Origin: Occultella gossypii
GTDB lineage: Bacteria; Actinomycetota; Actinomycetes; Actinomycetales; Beutenbergiaceae
Direction of reading: 5' to 3'
Assembly (NCBI RefSeq): GCF_019947135.1
Contig: NZ_JAGSHT010000023.1
Coordinates: 124,001-188,000, forward strand
Length of the DNA stretch: 64,000 nt
The notes beneath the pieces were generated by a model. That model did no database searches and had not been told where the DNA came from. It saw only the letters and a program-made list of their open reading frames with translations. Made by a program: the position numbers and the translations under genes. Every line of letters starts with the position of its first letter. Position 1 is the first letter of the stretch. Shown here one piece after another: positions 50,004-58,439 of the stretch.

Positions 50004-52001
50004 TCAGGCGGTCGGGACCGCATCCACCGTCCGGGGCGCAGGCGCACCGGATGGCGCAGCGGGCCCATCGGTGTGGCCGTCGCTGCGACTGCGCAGCAGC
50101 CGCATGGCGTTGACGATGACCAGCAGGACGGATGCCTCGTGGACGAGCATCCCGATCGCCATGGTGACTCCGCCGGCGAACACGCCGGCCAGCAGCACCA
50201 CGACCGTGATCAGGGCGATCGCGATGTTCTGCCGCATCACCGAGACGGTCCGGCGGGCCAGGCCTACTGCCTGCGGCAGCTTGAGCAGGTCGTCCTTCAT
50301 CAGGGCGATGTCGGCCGTCTCGATGGCGACCCCGGTGCCGGCGGCTCCCATCGCCACGCCGATGTCTGCGGTGGCCAGGGCGGGGGCGTCGTTGACGCCG
50401 TCGCCGACCATCGCGACGGTGTGCCCCTCGCCCTGGAGCTGCTTGACGACGGTGAGCTTGTCCTCCGGCAGCAACTGGGCGCGGACCTCGTCCACCCCCA
50501 CCTCGGCGGCGACCGCCTCGGCGACCCGCCGGGTGTCACCGGTGAGCATGACGACCTTCGTCACGCCGGTGACGTGGAGCCGGGAGATCATCTCCTTCGC
50601 ATCGGTGCGAACCCGGTCGGCGACCGCGATCACACCGATCACCCGGGAGTCCAGGGTGACCACCATCGGGGTGCGGCCCAGGCCGGCGAGCCGGTCGACC
50701 TCCGCGGCGGCACCGTTGTCCTCGGCGATCCGTTCGGCGGCCAGCAAGGGGAGGTTGCCGACGGTGACCCGGCGGCCATCGAGAGTCGCGACGATCCCCT
50801 TACCGGGCACGGGGTCGGTGTGCTCGGGCAGACCGTCGACGGGAAGACCTTCGGCAGCGGCGGCGTCGATGATCGGGCGGGCCAATGGATGCTCGGAGCC
50901 GGCCTCGGCGCGAGCCGCCCAGCCCAGGACCTCGGCGCGGTCTAGTGCGGGATCCAGGACGGTGACGTCGGTCAGGTACGGCCTGCCCTCGGTGAGGGTG
51001 CCGGTCTTGTCCAGGGCGACGGCGGAGATCCTGGCGCTGGTCTCGAGGTATTCGCCCCCCTTGATGAGGATGCCGTCGGTTGCGCCCCGGCCGATGCCGG
51101 CGACGATCGCCACCGGGATGGAGATGACCAGTGCCCCGGGGCACCCGATCACGAGCAGGGTCAGGGCCAGCACCACGTTCCCGGTGATCAGACCGGCGAC
51201 CAGGGCGAGCAGGATGATGCCGGGGGTGTACCAGGTGGAGAACTTCTCCATGAAGGACTGGGTCCTGGCCTTGGCATCCTGCGCCTCCTCGACGCGGTGG
51301 ATGATCCGCGCCAGGGTGGTGTCGGCCCCGATGCCGGTCGCCCGGACCTGCAGGAAGCCGCTGCCGGCGATGGTGCCCGCGAATACCTGATCGCCCTCGG
51401 TCTTCTCGACCGGGATGGACTCACCGGTGATCGATGCCTCGTCCAGGGCGCCGGTGCCGCCGATGACGATGCCGTCGACGGGGACCTTGGCGCCGTTCTT
51501 GACCAGGACGGTCTCGTCGGGCAGCACGGCGGCGGCGGAGATCTCGACCTGCCTGCCGTCCCGCACCACCACGGCCACATCGGGTGCGACCGCGACGAGC
51601 TCGGCAAGCGCGGCCCGGGTCCTGTTCATGGTCCCGGCCTCGAGCGCGTGACCGATGGCGAACAGGAAGGTGACCGCGGCGGCCTCCCAGTACTCGCCGA
51701 TGATCAGCGCACCGAGCGCTGCGATCGAGACCAGCAGGTCGATGGCGATCGTCCTGGCCATCAGCGCACGCACGGCCTTGACGAGGATCGGAACCCCGGC
51801 CACGACGGCCGCGGCGATCATCAGGAGGTTGGAGACGATCAGCACGGTCGGATCGTCCGTGGCGAAGCCGATCTCGGCGTGAGCGCCGGAGAACGGGTTC
51901 ACTCCCGCGGACAGGGAGATGATCGCGGCGGCGGCGATGAGCAGACCCGAGACGATCGGGTTGCCCCAGGGGCCTCGCAGCCAGCGGGTCAGGGAACTCA
52001 T
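50004..52001 (-). CDS. P1B-type heavy-metal ATPase with CPG membrane motif
   Basis: 665 residues from ATG 52001. P-type marks are TGES (192-195), DKTGTLTEG with the phosphorylated Asp331, the P1B-specific SEHPLA and GDGVNDAPALA. The intramembrane metal site reads IGCPGALVISIPVAIVAG (CPG at 287-289) where most P1B pumps have CPC. The soluble N-terminal metal-binding domain is missing; an HMA protein is encoded separately upstream. The enzyme expels a soft metal ion such as Cd, Zn or Cu from the cytoplasm using ATP. The metal cannot be assigned with confidence from an altered motif. Confidence 0.88.
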   Translation of the reverse strand: MSSLTRWLRGPWGNPIVSGLLIAAAAIISLSAGVNPFSGAHAEIGFATDDPTVLIVSNLLMIAAAVVAGVPILVKAVRALMARTIAIDLLVSIAALGALIIGEYWEAAAVTFLFAIGHALEAGTMNRTRAALAELVAVAPDVAVVVRDGRQVEISAAAVLPDETVLVKNGAKVPVDGIVIGGTGALDEASITGESIPVEKTEGDQVFAGTIAGSGFLQVRATGIGADTTLARIIHRVEEAQDAKARTQSFMEKFSTWYTPGIILLALVAGLITGNVVLALTLLVIGCPGALVISIPVAIVAGIGRGATDGILIKGGEYLETSARISAVALDKTGTLTEGRPYLTDVTVLDPALDRAEVLGWAARAEAGSEHPLARPIIDAAAAEGLPVDGLPEHTDPVPGKGIVATLDGRRVTVGNLPLLAAERIAEDNGAAAEVDRLAGLGRTPMVVTLDSRVIGVIAVADRVRTDAKEMISRLHVTGVTKVVMLTGDTRRVAEAVAAEVGVDEVRAQLLPEDKLTVVKQLQGEGHTVAMVGDGVNDAPALATADIGVAMGAAGTGVAIETADIALMKDDLLKLPQAVGLARRTVSVMRQNIAIALITVVVLLAGVFAGGVTMAIGMLVHEASVLLVIVNAMRLLRSRSDGHTDGPAAPSGAPAPRTVDAVPTA

Positions 52002-52070
52002 GGTGGTGGTGCCTCTCAGGGTCAGGAAGTGGGTTTCGATCGGGGCCGGCAGGCCGGGCCCGTGGGACGC

Positions 52071-52310
52071 TCAGAAGGCAGACAGCGTGGCCTGGTAGCC
52101 CGCCTTGCCGATCGCGGCGACGATCTCGTCGGTGGTGGTCACGGCGGGATCGTGGTCGACCTCGACGCGGCCGGAAGCGAACTTCACGGTGACGTTCCGA
52201 ACACCCTTGAGGCGACCCACCTGCTTCTCGATCTTGGCGACGCAGGACGGGCAGCTGAAGCCCTCCGCGCGGAAGATCGAACGGGTGCTGGTGGCGGGGG
52301 TGGCGGTCAT
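52071..52310 (-). CDS. small HMA-domain metal chaperone
   Basis: 79 residues, starting at ATG 52310. It is a single ferredoxin-like HMA domain with the metal-binding motif GFSCPSCVAKIEKQV (Cys20, Cys23), then VTVKFASGRVEVDHDPAVTT and AAIGKAGYQATL. It would carry a metal ion to the P1B pump encoded 69 bp downstream in the same operon, standing in for the pump's missing N-terminal domain. The gene is divergent from the Crp/Fnr regulator, with two palindromes between them. Confidence 0.92.
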   Translation of the reverse strand: MTATPATSTRSIFRAEGFSCPSCVAKIEKQVGRLKGVRNVTVKFASGRVEVDHDPAVTTTDEIVAAIGKAGYQATLSAF

Positions 52311-52361
52311 GATGAACCTTCCTTCTGGGGTGTGGTCCTCGGGGTCGGTGCCCTCGATGTG

Positions 52362-52407
52362 CCTTCAATCTATGAAGGTTCGTCGGCCACCGACATGACG
52401 GCCGTCA
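52362..52407. promoter_or_regulatory. two palindromes between the metal-efflux operon and the Crp/Fnr gene
   Basis: CCTTCA-N5-TGAAGG (52362-52378) is a perfect 17-bp inverted repeat like sites of MerR- or ArsR-type metal regulators. TGACGGCCGTCA (52396-52407) is a perfect 12-bp palindrome 18 bp further on. Both lie in the 218-bp divergent region. Confidence 0.5.
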
Positions 52408-52528
52408 ATCAACCGCAAGACCACGCTGACCTGCGACGACGGCGACCGCCTGCCATCGGGGATAGCCTGGAGGGCACCGGTCCTGGAGCGTTCTCCCGGA
52501 CATGGAGAACCCGGGAGCGGAGGACGTC

Positions 52529-53320
52529 ATGGCGGCCCAGGACGTGGATCTGGGGCGGCCCCCGTCGGCGGGGACCCGTCGCACCATCCCGTTGCGCGAG
52601 ATCACCCTTCCGCACCAGTGCCCGCGGCCGGTCCGGCTGTACGTGCTGGCCCGGGCGCCGTACTTCCTCGGGCTGGGCGAGAAGGCACTCGACCGGATCG
52701 ACAAACTGATGCAGACCCGCACCTTCGCCCCGGCCGGTCGAATCTATTCGGCCGGGGATCGCGCGCACTCGCTCTACGTGGTGGCCGAGGGACGCGTGAA
52801 GTTGTCCCAGGTCACCGCCGACGGGACCGAGACCGTCACCGACATCCTGGTCCCCGGCGAAATGTTCGGAGCGATGGGTTCCCTCGGGGAGCCCCACCAC
52901 CTGCACTCCGCCTCGGCACTGGTGGGCACCTGCACCCTGCGCATCGACCAGAGCGACTTCCAAGCGGTGCTGGTCGATCAGCCCACGGTCGCCCTGCGGG
53001 TCCTCGACGACGTGGCTGCGCGACTCGCCCAGGCCCGATCCGACATCGGCGGGCAGACCACGGACACGGTCCCGCAACGCGTCGCGACCGCGCTGCTGCG
53101 CCTGGCGGACAAACTCGGCGAGGACCGCGGCCGCCAGGGTGTGCTGCTCGAGGTCCCGCTGTCCCGCGCCGACCTCGCCGGCCTCGCACGCTCGACCCCG
53201 GAATCGGTCTCGCGGGTCATGAGCCGATGGAAGAAGGCCGGCCTCATCGACTCCGGGCGCCGCTGGACCGCGCTCCTGGACCGGGGCCGACTCGAGGAGG
53301 AGGCCGCCGGAGCACACTGA
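52529..53320 (+). CDS. Crp/Fnr family transcriptional regulator
   Basis: 263 residues from ATG 52529, with GGAGG five bases upstream; ATG 52502 is an in-frame alternative. The cyclic-nucleotide-binding-like domain (YSAGDRAHSLYVVAEGRVKL, DILVPGEMFGAMGSLGEPHH) is followed by a dimer helix and a winged helix-turn-helix (LSRADLAGLARSTPESVSRV). Only one Cys (HQCPRPVR) precedes the domain, so an Fnr-type 4Fe-4S cluster is unlikely. It is divergent from the HMA/P1B operon and may control it, and is followed by a two-component system 77 bp downstream. Confidence 0.9.
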   Translation: MAAQDVDLGRPPSAGTRRTIPLREITLPHQCPRPVRLYVLARAPYFLGLGEKALDRIDKLMQTRTFAPAGRIYSAGDRAHSLYVVAEGRVKLSQVTADGTETVTDILVPGEMFGAMGSLGEPHHLHSASALVGTCTLRIDQSDFQAVLVDQPTVALRVLDDVAARLAQARSDIGGQTTDTVPQRVATALLRLADKLGEDRGRQGVLLEVPLSRADLAGLARSTPESVSRVMSRWKKAGLIDSGRRWTALLDRGRLEEEAAGAH

Positions 53321-53348
53321 TGCCCCGACTGCGGTCTCCTGGCTATCC

Positions 53349-53375
53349 CCAGGCGGCTCCCAGGAAACTTCCAGG
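53349..53375 (+). promoter_or_regulatory. three CCAGG direct repeats at 11-bp spacing before the response regulator gene
   Basis: CCAGG occurs at 53349, 53360 and 53371, exactly 11 bp apart, so all three face the same side of the helix. They end 23 bp before the ATG at 53398. OmpR-family regulators bind such phased direct repeats, so this is a likely autoregulatory site. Confidence 0.6.
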
Positions 53376-53397
53376 CTTGCGCGTCACACTGGATGTC

Positions 53398-54135
53398 ATG
53401 AGAACGAGCCAAGCCACTGCGCCGGCCACCACCGGGACCACCGAGGCCCGCCTCCTGGTGGTCGACGACGAGCCGAACATCCGCGAGCTGCTGTCCGCGT
53501 CGCTGCGGTTCGCCGGCTTCGAGGTCGAGGTCGCCGCAGACGGTCAGCAGGCCATGCGCCGCGCCCTGGAGATGCAGCCGGACCTGATCGTCCTGGACGT
53601 CATGCTGCCGGACCTGGACGGCTTCACCGTGACCCGACGCCTGCGCGAACAGGGCGCGCACTTCCCGGTGCTGTTCCTGACGGCGCGTGACGACACCGCG
53701 GACAAGATCGCCGGCCTGACCGTCGGTGGTGACGACTACGTCACCAAGCCGTTCAGCCTCGACGAGGTGATCGCCCGGATCCGGGCCGTGCTGCGTCGTG
53801 CCCAGGCGACCGCGGCCCTCGAGGACTCGATGCTGACCGTGGCCGACCTGGAGCTCGACGAGGACGCGCACGAGGTGCGCCGCGGCGGGCAGGAGATCGA
53901 CCTGTCCCCCACCGAGTTCACCCTGCTGCGCTACCTGATGCTGAACGCGGGCCGGGTGCTGTCCAAGTCCCAGATCCTCGACCACGTGTGGGCGTACAAC
54001 TGGGGCGGCGACGGCGCGATCGTGGAGTCCTACATCTCCTACCTGCGCCGCAAGATCGACGCCCCGTTCACCCCCGACTCGCCGGCCCTGATCCACACCA
54101 AGCGGGGCGTGGGCTACGTCCTGCGCGAGCCCTGA
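53398..54135 (+). CDS. OmpR-family response regulator
   Basis: 245 residues from ATG 53398. The receiver domain has the acidic pocket VVDDEP, the phosphorylation site Asp67 in LIVLDVMLPD, the Thr/Ser switch FLTARD and the Lys in DDYVTKPF. The OmpR winged helix carries IDLSPTEFTLLRYLMLNAGR, ILDHVWAYNWGGDGAIVESY and IHTKRGVGYVLREP. It is phosphorylated by the sensor kinase encoded 1 bp downstream and binds DNA to control transcription. The stimulus is unknown. It lies directly behind the Crp/Fnr gene. Confidence 0.95.
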   Translation: MRTSQATAPATTGTTEARLLVVDDEPNIRELLSASLRFAGFEVEVAADGQQAMRRALEMQPDLIVLDVMLPDLDGFTVTRRLREQGAHFPVLFLTARDDTADKIAGLTVGGDDYVTKPFSLDEVIARIRAVLRRAQATAALEDSMLTVADLELDEDAHEVRRGGQEIDLSPTEFTLLRYLMLNAGRVLSKSQILDHVWAYNWGGDGAIVESYISYLRRKIDAPFTPDSPALIHTKRGVGYVLREP

Positions 54136-54136
54136 C

Positions 54137-55633
54137 ATGGCCCGGCAGTCCCGGCTGCCGCTACGGCTGCGCCTGTCCCTGATCACGGCGGGGCTGCTCC
54201 TGGTCGCGCTGTCGGTCGCCTCGTTCGCCGCCTACTCGCTGCTGCAGCGGTCCCTGCTCAACCAGGTCGACGAGCAGTTGCGCACGGCCGGTGCGAGCAC
54301 CGCCAACCAGGTGCTCGACACGCTGCAGTTCCGCGGTCCCAACGAGATGCTGCCGAGCGACTACTACCTGCGGATCGTCCGCGACGACGATCCCGACTCG
54401 GTGGACATCCCGGCCACCACCGAGCATGCGGTCCCGGACATCCCGGATCTGGACGGTGTGACCGGGGACGAGTGGGCGTTCGTGACGGTGCGCTCGGTCG
54501 AGACCGGGCCCAGCTGGCGGGTCGCGGTCGCTCCGCTGGAGGACCAGACCGGTGCGGAGCAGGGCGCCATCGCGATCGCTCTGCCGCTCAGCTCCATGGA
54601 CAAGACGCTCGCCCTGATGCGCCTGGTCATGGGCGGGGTCGGCGCCGGCGTCGTCATCATCGGTGCGGTCGCCGGCTACATCGCGGTGCAGCGCTCCCTG
54701 CGCGGGCTGCGCGACATCGAGAACACCGCCGCCGTGATCGCCGGCGGCGACCTGAGCCGGCGGGTCCCCGCCCAGCCGACCACCACGGAGGTTGGCCGCC
54801 TCGGGTCCTCGTTCAACTCGATGGTCGCGAAGCTGGAGGCGTCGTTCGCGGCCCAGGCCGCCTCCGAGCAGCGGATGCGCAGGTTCGTCTCCGACGCCTC
54901 CCACGAGCTGCGCACGCCGCTGGCCTCGATCCGGGGCTACGGCGAGCTGTACCGGATGGGCGCCGTGCCCCCGGAGGAGGTGGGCGCCACGATGAACCGG
55001 ATCGAGAACGAGGCCGTCCGGATGGGCAACCTCGTGGGTGACCTCCTCGCCCTGGCCCGCCTCGACGAGGGCCGCGCGCTGAAGCTGACCCGGGTGGACC
55101 TGACCGCCGTCGCAGCCGACTCCCTGGCCGACCTGCGCGCACTGGACCCGAGCCGGGACGGCACGCTGCTGGCCACCGGCCCGGTGTGGGTCGAGGCCGA
55201 CTCCGACCGGATCCGCCAGGTGGTGACGAACCTGATCGGCAACGTCGTGCAGCACACGCCCGAGGGCACACCGGTCGAGATCGCCGTCCACACCGAGCCG
55301 CCGGCGCCCGGCCACTCGCCCGGGGAGCCCGTCGCAGCAGTCATCGAGGTCCGTGACCACGGCCCCGGGATCCGCCCGGAGGACGGCGAGCGGGTCTTCG
55401 AACGCTTCTACCGGCCGGATTCCTCCCGGGCCCGCAACGCCGGTGGCGGCTCGGGTCTCGGTCTGGCCATCGTGGCCACGATCGTGGCCGCGCACGGCGG
55501 CACCGTGCGGCACCGGCCCACGCCGGGCGGTGGGACCACCATCGAGGTGCGCCTGCCGGTCCGGTCAGGGAGCGGGCGCCAGGTGGACGGCGGCCGGATC
55601 GACGCGCGCCCACACGCGGCCTCCGGGTCGTAG
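54137..55633 (+). CDS. sensor histidine kinase
   Basis: 498 residues from ATG 54137. It has a first membrane helix at about 12-36 (LSLITAGLLLVALSVASFAA), an extracytoplasmic sensor region (about 40-160), a second helix at about 165-185, a HAMP domain with QRSLRGLRDIENTAAVIAGG, the phosphoacceptor His256 in SDASHELRTPLASIRG, and the ATP-binding N box (VVTNLIGNVVQHTPEG), G1 (VRDHGPGIRPED), F and G2 (GGGSGLGLAIVATI) boxes. It phosphorylates the neighbouring response regulator. Its last 23 codons overlap the end of the convergent modC gene. Confidence 0.95.
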   Translation: MARQSRLPLRLRLSLITAGLLLVALSVASFAAYSLLQRSLLNQVDEQLRTAGASTANQVLDTLQFRGPNEMLPSDYYLRIVRDDDPDSVDIPATTEHAVPDIPDLDGVTGDEWAFVTVRSVETGPSWRVAVAPLEDQTGAEQGAIAIALPLSSMDKTLALMRLVMGGVGAGVVIIGAVAGYIAVQRSLRGLRDIENTAAVIAGGDLSRRVPAQPTTTEVGRLGSSFNSMVAKLEASFAAQAASEQRMRRFVSDASHELRTPLASIRGYGELYRMGAVPPEEVGATMNRIENEAVRMGNLVGDLLALARLDEGRALKLTRVDLTAVAADSLADLRALDPSRDGTLLATGPVWVEADSDRIRQVVTNLIGNVVQHTPEGTPVEIAVHTEPPAPGHSPGEPVAAVIEVRDHGPGIRPEDGERVFERFYRPDSSRARNAGGGSGLGLAIVATIVAAHGGTVRHRPTPGGGTTIEVRLPVRSGSGRQVDGGRIDARPHAASGS

Positions 55634-56716
55634 CCAGTCCCCCTGCGCCTGCGCGGGCTCCAGATCGGCGAGCAGCTCCGGCGCCCCGGCGAGCCGGACC
55701 CGGACCCCGCCGGTGGCCGGCTCGAGCCACCGGACGGTCGCCTCGAAGGCGTTCGGCCCGTCGGGCCGGGCCGCGAAGAGTTCGACGGCGGAGGGCCGGA
55801 ACCGCACGACGCACGCCCCGCCGTCGGGCAGGTCGGGCGCACTGCGCCCTGCGGGCGCGCCGGGCGACGGGCCGCCTCCGGGTGGGTCCGCCGCGGCCCG
55901 ACCGTCCGCCGCCTCGAGCACCCCGACCGACGTGTGCACCCCGCTGCCGTCGCGGCGGCCGGCGAGCAGGTTCGTGCCCACCAGGGCGGCGGTGAATGCA
56001 GTCCGGGGCGCGCTGAAGACGTCCACGCAGCGGCCCCGCTCCACGAGCTCGCCGTCGCGCAGCACGGCGACGTGGTCGGCGAGCACGACGGCGTCGAGCA
56101 CGTCGTGGGAGACCACCACGGCCGTGGTGCCGGTGCCCCGGACCTGCTCGGCCAGGAGCTGCCGGATCTGCGGGGCCGAGGTGGCGTCCAGTGCCGCGAG
56201 CGGCTCGTCCAGGAGCAGCACCGCGGGCTCGGCCGCCAGGGCCCGGGCGATCGCCACCCGCTGCTGCTGCCCGCCGGAGAGGGCGCCCGGACGCCGGTCA
56301 CCCACTCCGTCCAGGCCCACCCGGGTGAGCCAGTCCCGGGCGCGCTCGCGCGCCGGCCCGGCCCGCATGCCTGCACTGCGCAGTCCGAACGCGACGTTCT
56401 CGGTGGCACTCAGGTGCGGGAACAGCAGCGGGTCCTGACCGAGCAGGCCGATGCCGCGGTGCTCCGGTGCGACCATGACGTCCAGCTGGGGCCCGCGCGG
56501 CCCGCGGCGGGTGAGGACCCGCTCCCCCACCCGCACCGTGCCGACGCTGGGGCGGACCAGTCCGGCCAGCACGTGCAGGAACGTGGACTTGCCGGACGCG
56601 TTCGGGCCCACCACGGCGAGGACCTCGCCGGCCGGCACGTCGAGCTCCACGTCCAGGGTGAAGTGGCCGCGTTGCACCCGCACGGCGGCGGCGACGCCCA
56701 CCGCCGGCGAGGTCAC
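55565..56716 (-). CDS. modC: molybdate ABC transporter ATPase
   Basis: 383 residues from a GTG at 56716 that overlaps the modB stop as GTGA. Walker A is VGPNASGKSTFLHVLAGL, the signature is LSGGQQQRVAIARALA, Walker B is AVLLLDEPLAALD and the H-loop is VVVSHDVLDAVV. A C-terminal extension (about 240-383) carries a TOBE-like beta domain (VVRFRPSAVELFAARPDGPN, FEATVRWLEPATGGVRVRLA), with a Pro/Gly-rich insert at about 275-300. It drives uptake with ModB and ModA. The gene end overlaps the histidine kinase gene on the other strand by 69 bp. Confidence 0.92.
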   Translation of the reverse strand: MTSPAVGVAAAVRVQRGHFTLDVELDVPAGEVLAVVGPNASGKSTFLHVLAGLVRPSVGTVRVGERVLTRRGPRGPQLDVMVAPEHRGIGLLGQDPLLFPHLSATENVAFGLRSAGMRAGPARERARDWLTRVGLDGVGDRRPGALSGGQQQRVAIARALAAEPAVLLLDEPLAALDATSAPQIRQLLAEQVRGTGTTAVVVSHDVLDAVVLADHVAVLRDGELVERGRCVDVFSAPRTAFTAALVGTNLLAGRRDGSGVHTSVGVLEAADGRAAADPPGGGPSPGAPAGRSAPDLPDGGACVVRFRPSAVELFAARPDGPNAFEATVRWLEPATGGVRVRLAGAPELLADLEPAQAQGDWLRPGGRVWARVDPAAVHLAPAP

Positions 56717-57600
56717 CAGGCCTCCCGGCGGCGCCAGTCCCGCAGCGCGAGCAGGATCACGAGCGAGACCACGATCAGCAGCACCGCGAGCGCGAGCGCG
56801 GAGTCCCGGGTGACCCCGGCGCCGTTGAACGCCGTGTAGATCGCCATCGGCATGGTCTGGGTGACGCCGGGCTGGTTGCCCGCGAACAGGGCGGTTGCGC
56901 CGAACTCGCCGACGGCGCGGGCGAAGGCGAGCACGGTGCCGGCGATCAGCCCGGGCATGACCAGGGGCAGGGTGATCCGCCGCAGCACGGTCCACCGGCC
57001 GGCCCCGAGGGTGGCGGCGACGAACTCGTACCGGTTGCCGGCCGTGCGCAGCGCACCCTCGAGCGAGATCACCAGGAACGGCATCGCCACGAACGTCTGG
57101 GCCATCACCACGGCGACGGTGCTGAACGGGATCGTGATCCCGAACATCGTCAGGAAGGCGCCGAGCTGGCCATTGACGCCGAACAGGTACAGCAGCGCCA
57201 TGCCCCCCACGAGCGGCGGCAGCACCAGCGGCAGGGTGACGACGATCCGCAGCACCTCCGCCAGCCGGGCCGTCGCCCGGGACATGTACAGCGCCAGCGG
57301 CACCCCGAGGACCAGGCAGCAGACCATCGCGGCGAGCCCGGTCCGTAGCGACAGGCTCAGCGCGGCCAGGGCCGCCGGGGAGGTGATCGCCGCGGGGAAC
57401 GTGGCCCAGTCCACCCGCGGGAACAGGGCCGCGAGCGGCAGTAGCACGGCCGCGAGCCCGAGCACCGCGGGCACGACGAGCAGGACCGGCAGCGGGCGTG
57501 GCGCGGCGACCCGCTCACCGCGCGAGCGTGCGGACACCGCCACGGGTGCCCGGCCGACCGGGGTCGGCGGGCCGGCCTGCTCGTCCGGGCCGGTGGTCAT
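56713..57600 (-). CDS. modB: molybdate ABC transporter permease
   Basis: 295 residues from ATG 57600, overlapping the modA stop as ATGA. After a polar N-terminus it has five to six helices (PVLLVVPAVLGLAAVLLPLA and on). ModB/CysT marks are LRTGLAAMVCCLVLGVPLAL, LVLPPLVGGMALLYLFG and the coupling loop FEFVAATLGAGRWTVLRRIT-like segment YEFVAATLGAGRWT. AFARAVGEFGATALFAGNQP is the family signature. It forms the homodimeric channel for molybdate or tungstate. Confidence 0.93.
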   Translation of the reverse strand: MTTGPDEQAGPPTPVGRAPVAVSARSRGERVAAPRPLPVLLVVPAVLGLAAVLLPLAALFPRVDWATFPAAITSPAALAALSLSLRTGLAAMVCCLVLGVPLALYMSRATARLAEVLRIVVTLPLVLPPLVGGMALLYLFGVNGQLGAFLTMFGITIPFSTVAVVMAQTFVAMPFLVISLEGALRTAGNRYEFVAATLGAGRWTVLRRITLPLVMPGLIAGTVLAFARAVGEFGATALFAGNQPGVTQTMPMAIYTAFNGAGVTRDSALALAVLLIVVSLVILLALRDWRRREAW

Positions 57601-58439
57601 GGTGCGCCGAAGCCGTGCTCCGACAGCACCGCCTGCCCCTCGTCGGAGAGGACGAACTCCACGAACGGCGCAGCGGCGGGCTGGGCGCCCTCGAGCTCGA
57701 CGATCGGGTAGTTGTTCACGACGTCATCGGCGCCGGTCGGCACCACGGCCTCGAGCTCGCCGGACCGGGCGGCCACGTCCGTGCCGTAGACGAGCCCCGC
57801 GCCCACATCGCCGTTGACCACCCGCTCGGCCACGGCCGTCACGTTCTGCTCCTGACTGACCGGGGCCCCCGCGAAGCCCGTGAGCCCGAACAGCTCGACG
57901 GTGGCGTCCCCGCAGGGCACCGCCGGCGCGCAGATCACGAACGTTGTGTCGTTGAGGTCGGGCAGGTCGGCGATGCCCTCCGGGTTGCCGGTGGGGACGG
58001 CGATCACGAGGGTGTTCGTCGCGAACGGCTCCGGCGTGCTCGCCTCCAGGCCCGCGGTCGTGATGCGCTCCATCGTGTCCTCGTTCGCGGTCGCGAGCAC
58101 GTCCGCGCCGGCGCCCTCCTCGAGCTGGGTGGCGAGGGTGGCGGAGCCGTCGTACACCGCCGGGGCGACCTCGACGTCCGGGTGCTGCTCACCGAACGCG
58201 GCGAGCAGCACGTCGAAGGCCTCCTGCAGCGAGGCGGCGGCGAACACCGTCAGGGTGCCGCCGACGTCCCCGGCGGACCCGCTGGTCCCGCCTCCGGAGT
58301 CGCTCTCGGAGCCGGCGTCGGCCGGGTCCTCCGCGCCGCCCCCGGAGGAGCACGCCACCATGGCCAGGCCGGCCGCGGTCGCACCGAGCAGGGCGATCAG
58401 GCGACGGGGTCCGCGGCGGGCCGTCGGGGAAGGGGTCAT
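57597..58439 (-). CDS. modA: molybdate-binding lipoprotein
   Basis: 280 residues from ATG 58439, overlapping the regulator stop as ATGA. The signal ends in a lipobox (AAGLAMVAC), and a Gly/Ser/Asp-rich spacer follows. The ModA fold begins LTVFAAASLQEAFDVLLAAF, then VYDGSATLATQLEEGAGADV with the oxyanion-binding Ser, and NVTAVAERVVNGDVGAGLVY. It ends FVLSDEGQAVLSEHGFG. It binds molybdate or tungstate outside the membrane for ModBC. Operon order is regulator, modA, modB, modC. Confidence 0.94.
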   Translation of the reverse strand: MTPSPTARRGPRRLIALLGATAAGLAMVACSSGGGAEDPADAGSESDSGGGTSGSAGDVGGTLTVFAAASLQEAFDVLLAAFGEQHPDVEVAPAVYDGSATLATQLEEGAGADVLATANEDTMERITTAGLEASTPEPFATNTLVIAVPTGNPEGIADLPDLNDTTFVICAPAVPCGDATVELFGLTGFAGAPVSQEQNVTAVAERVVNGDVGAGLVYGTDVAARSGELEAVVPTGADDVVNNYPIVELEGAQPAAAPFVEFVLSDEGQAVLSEHGFGAP

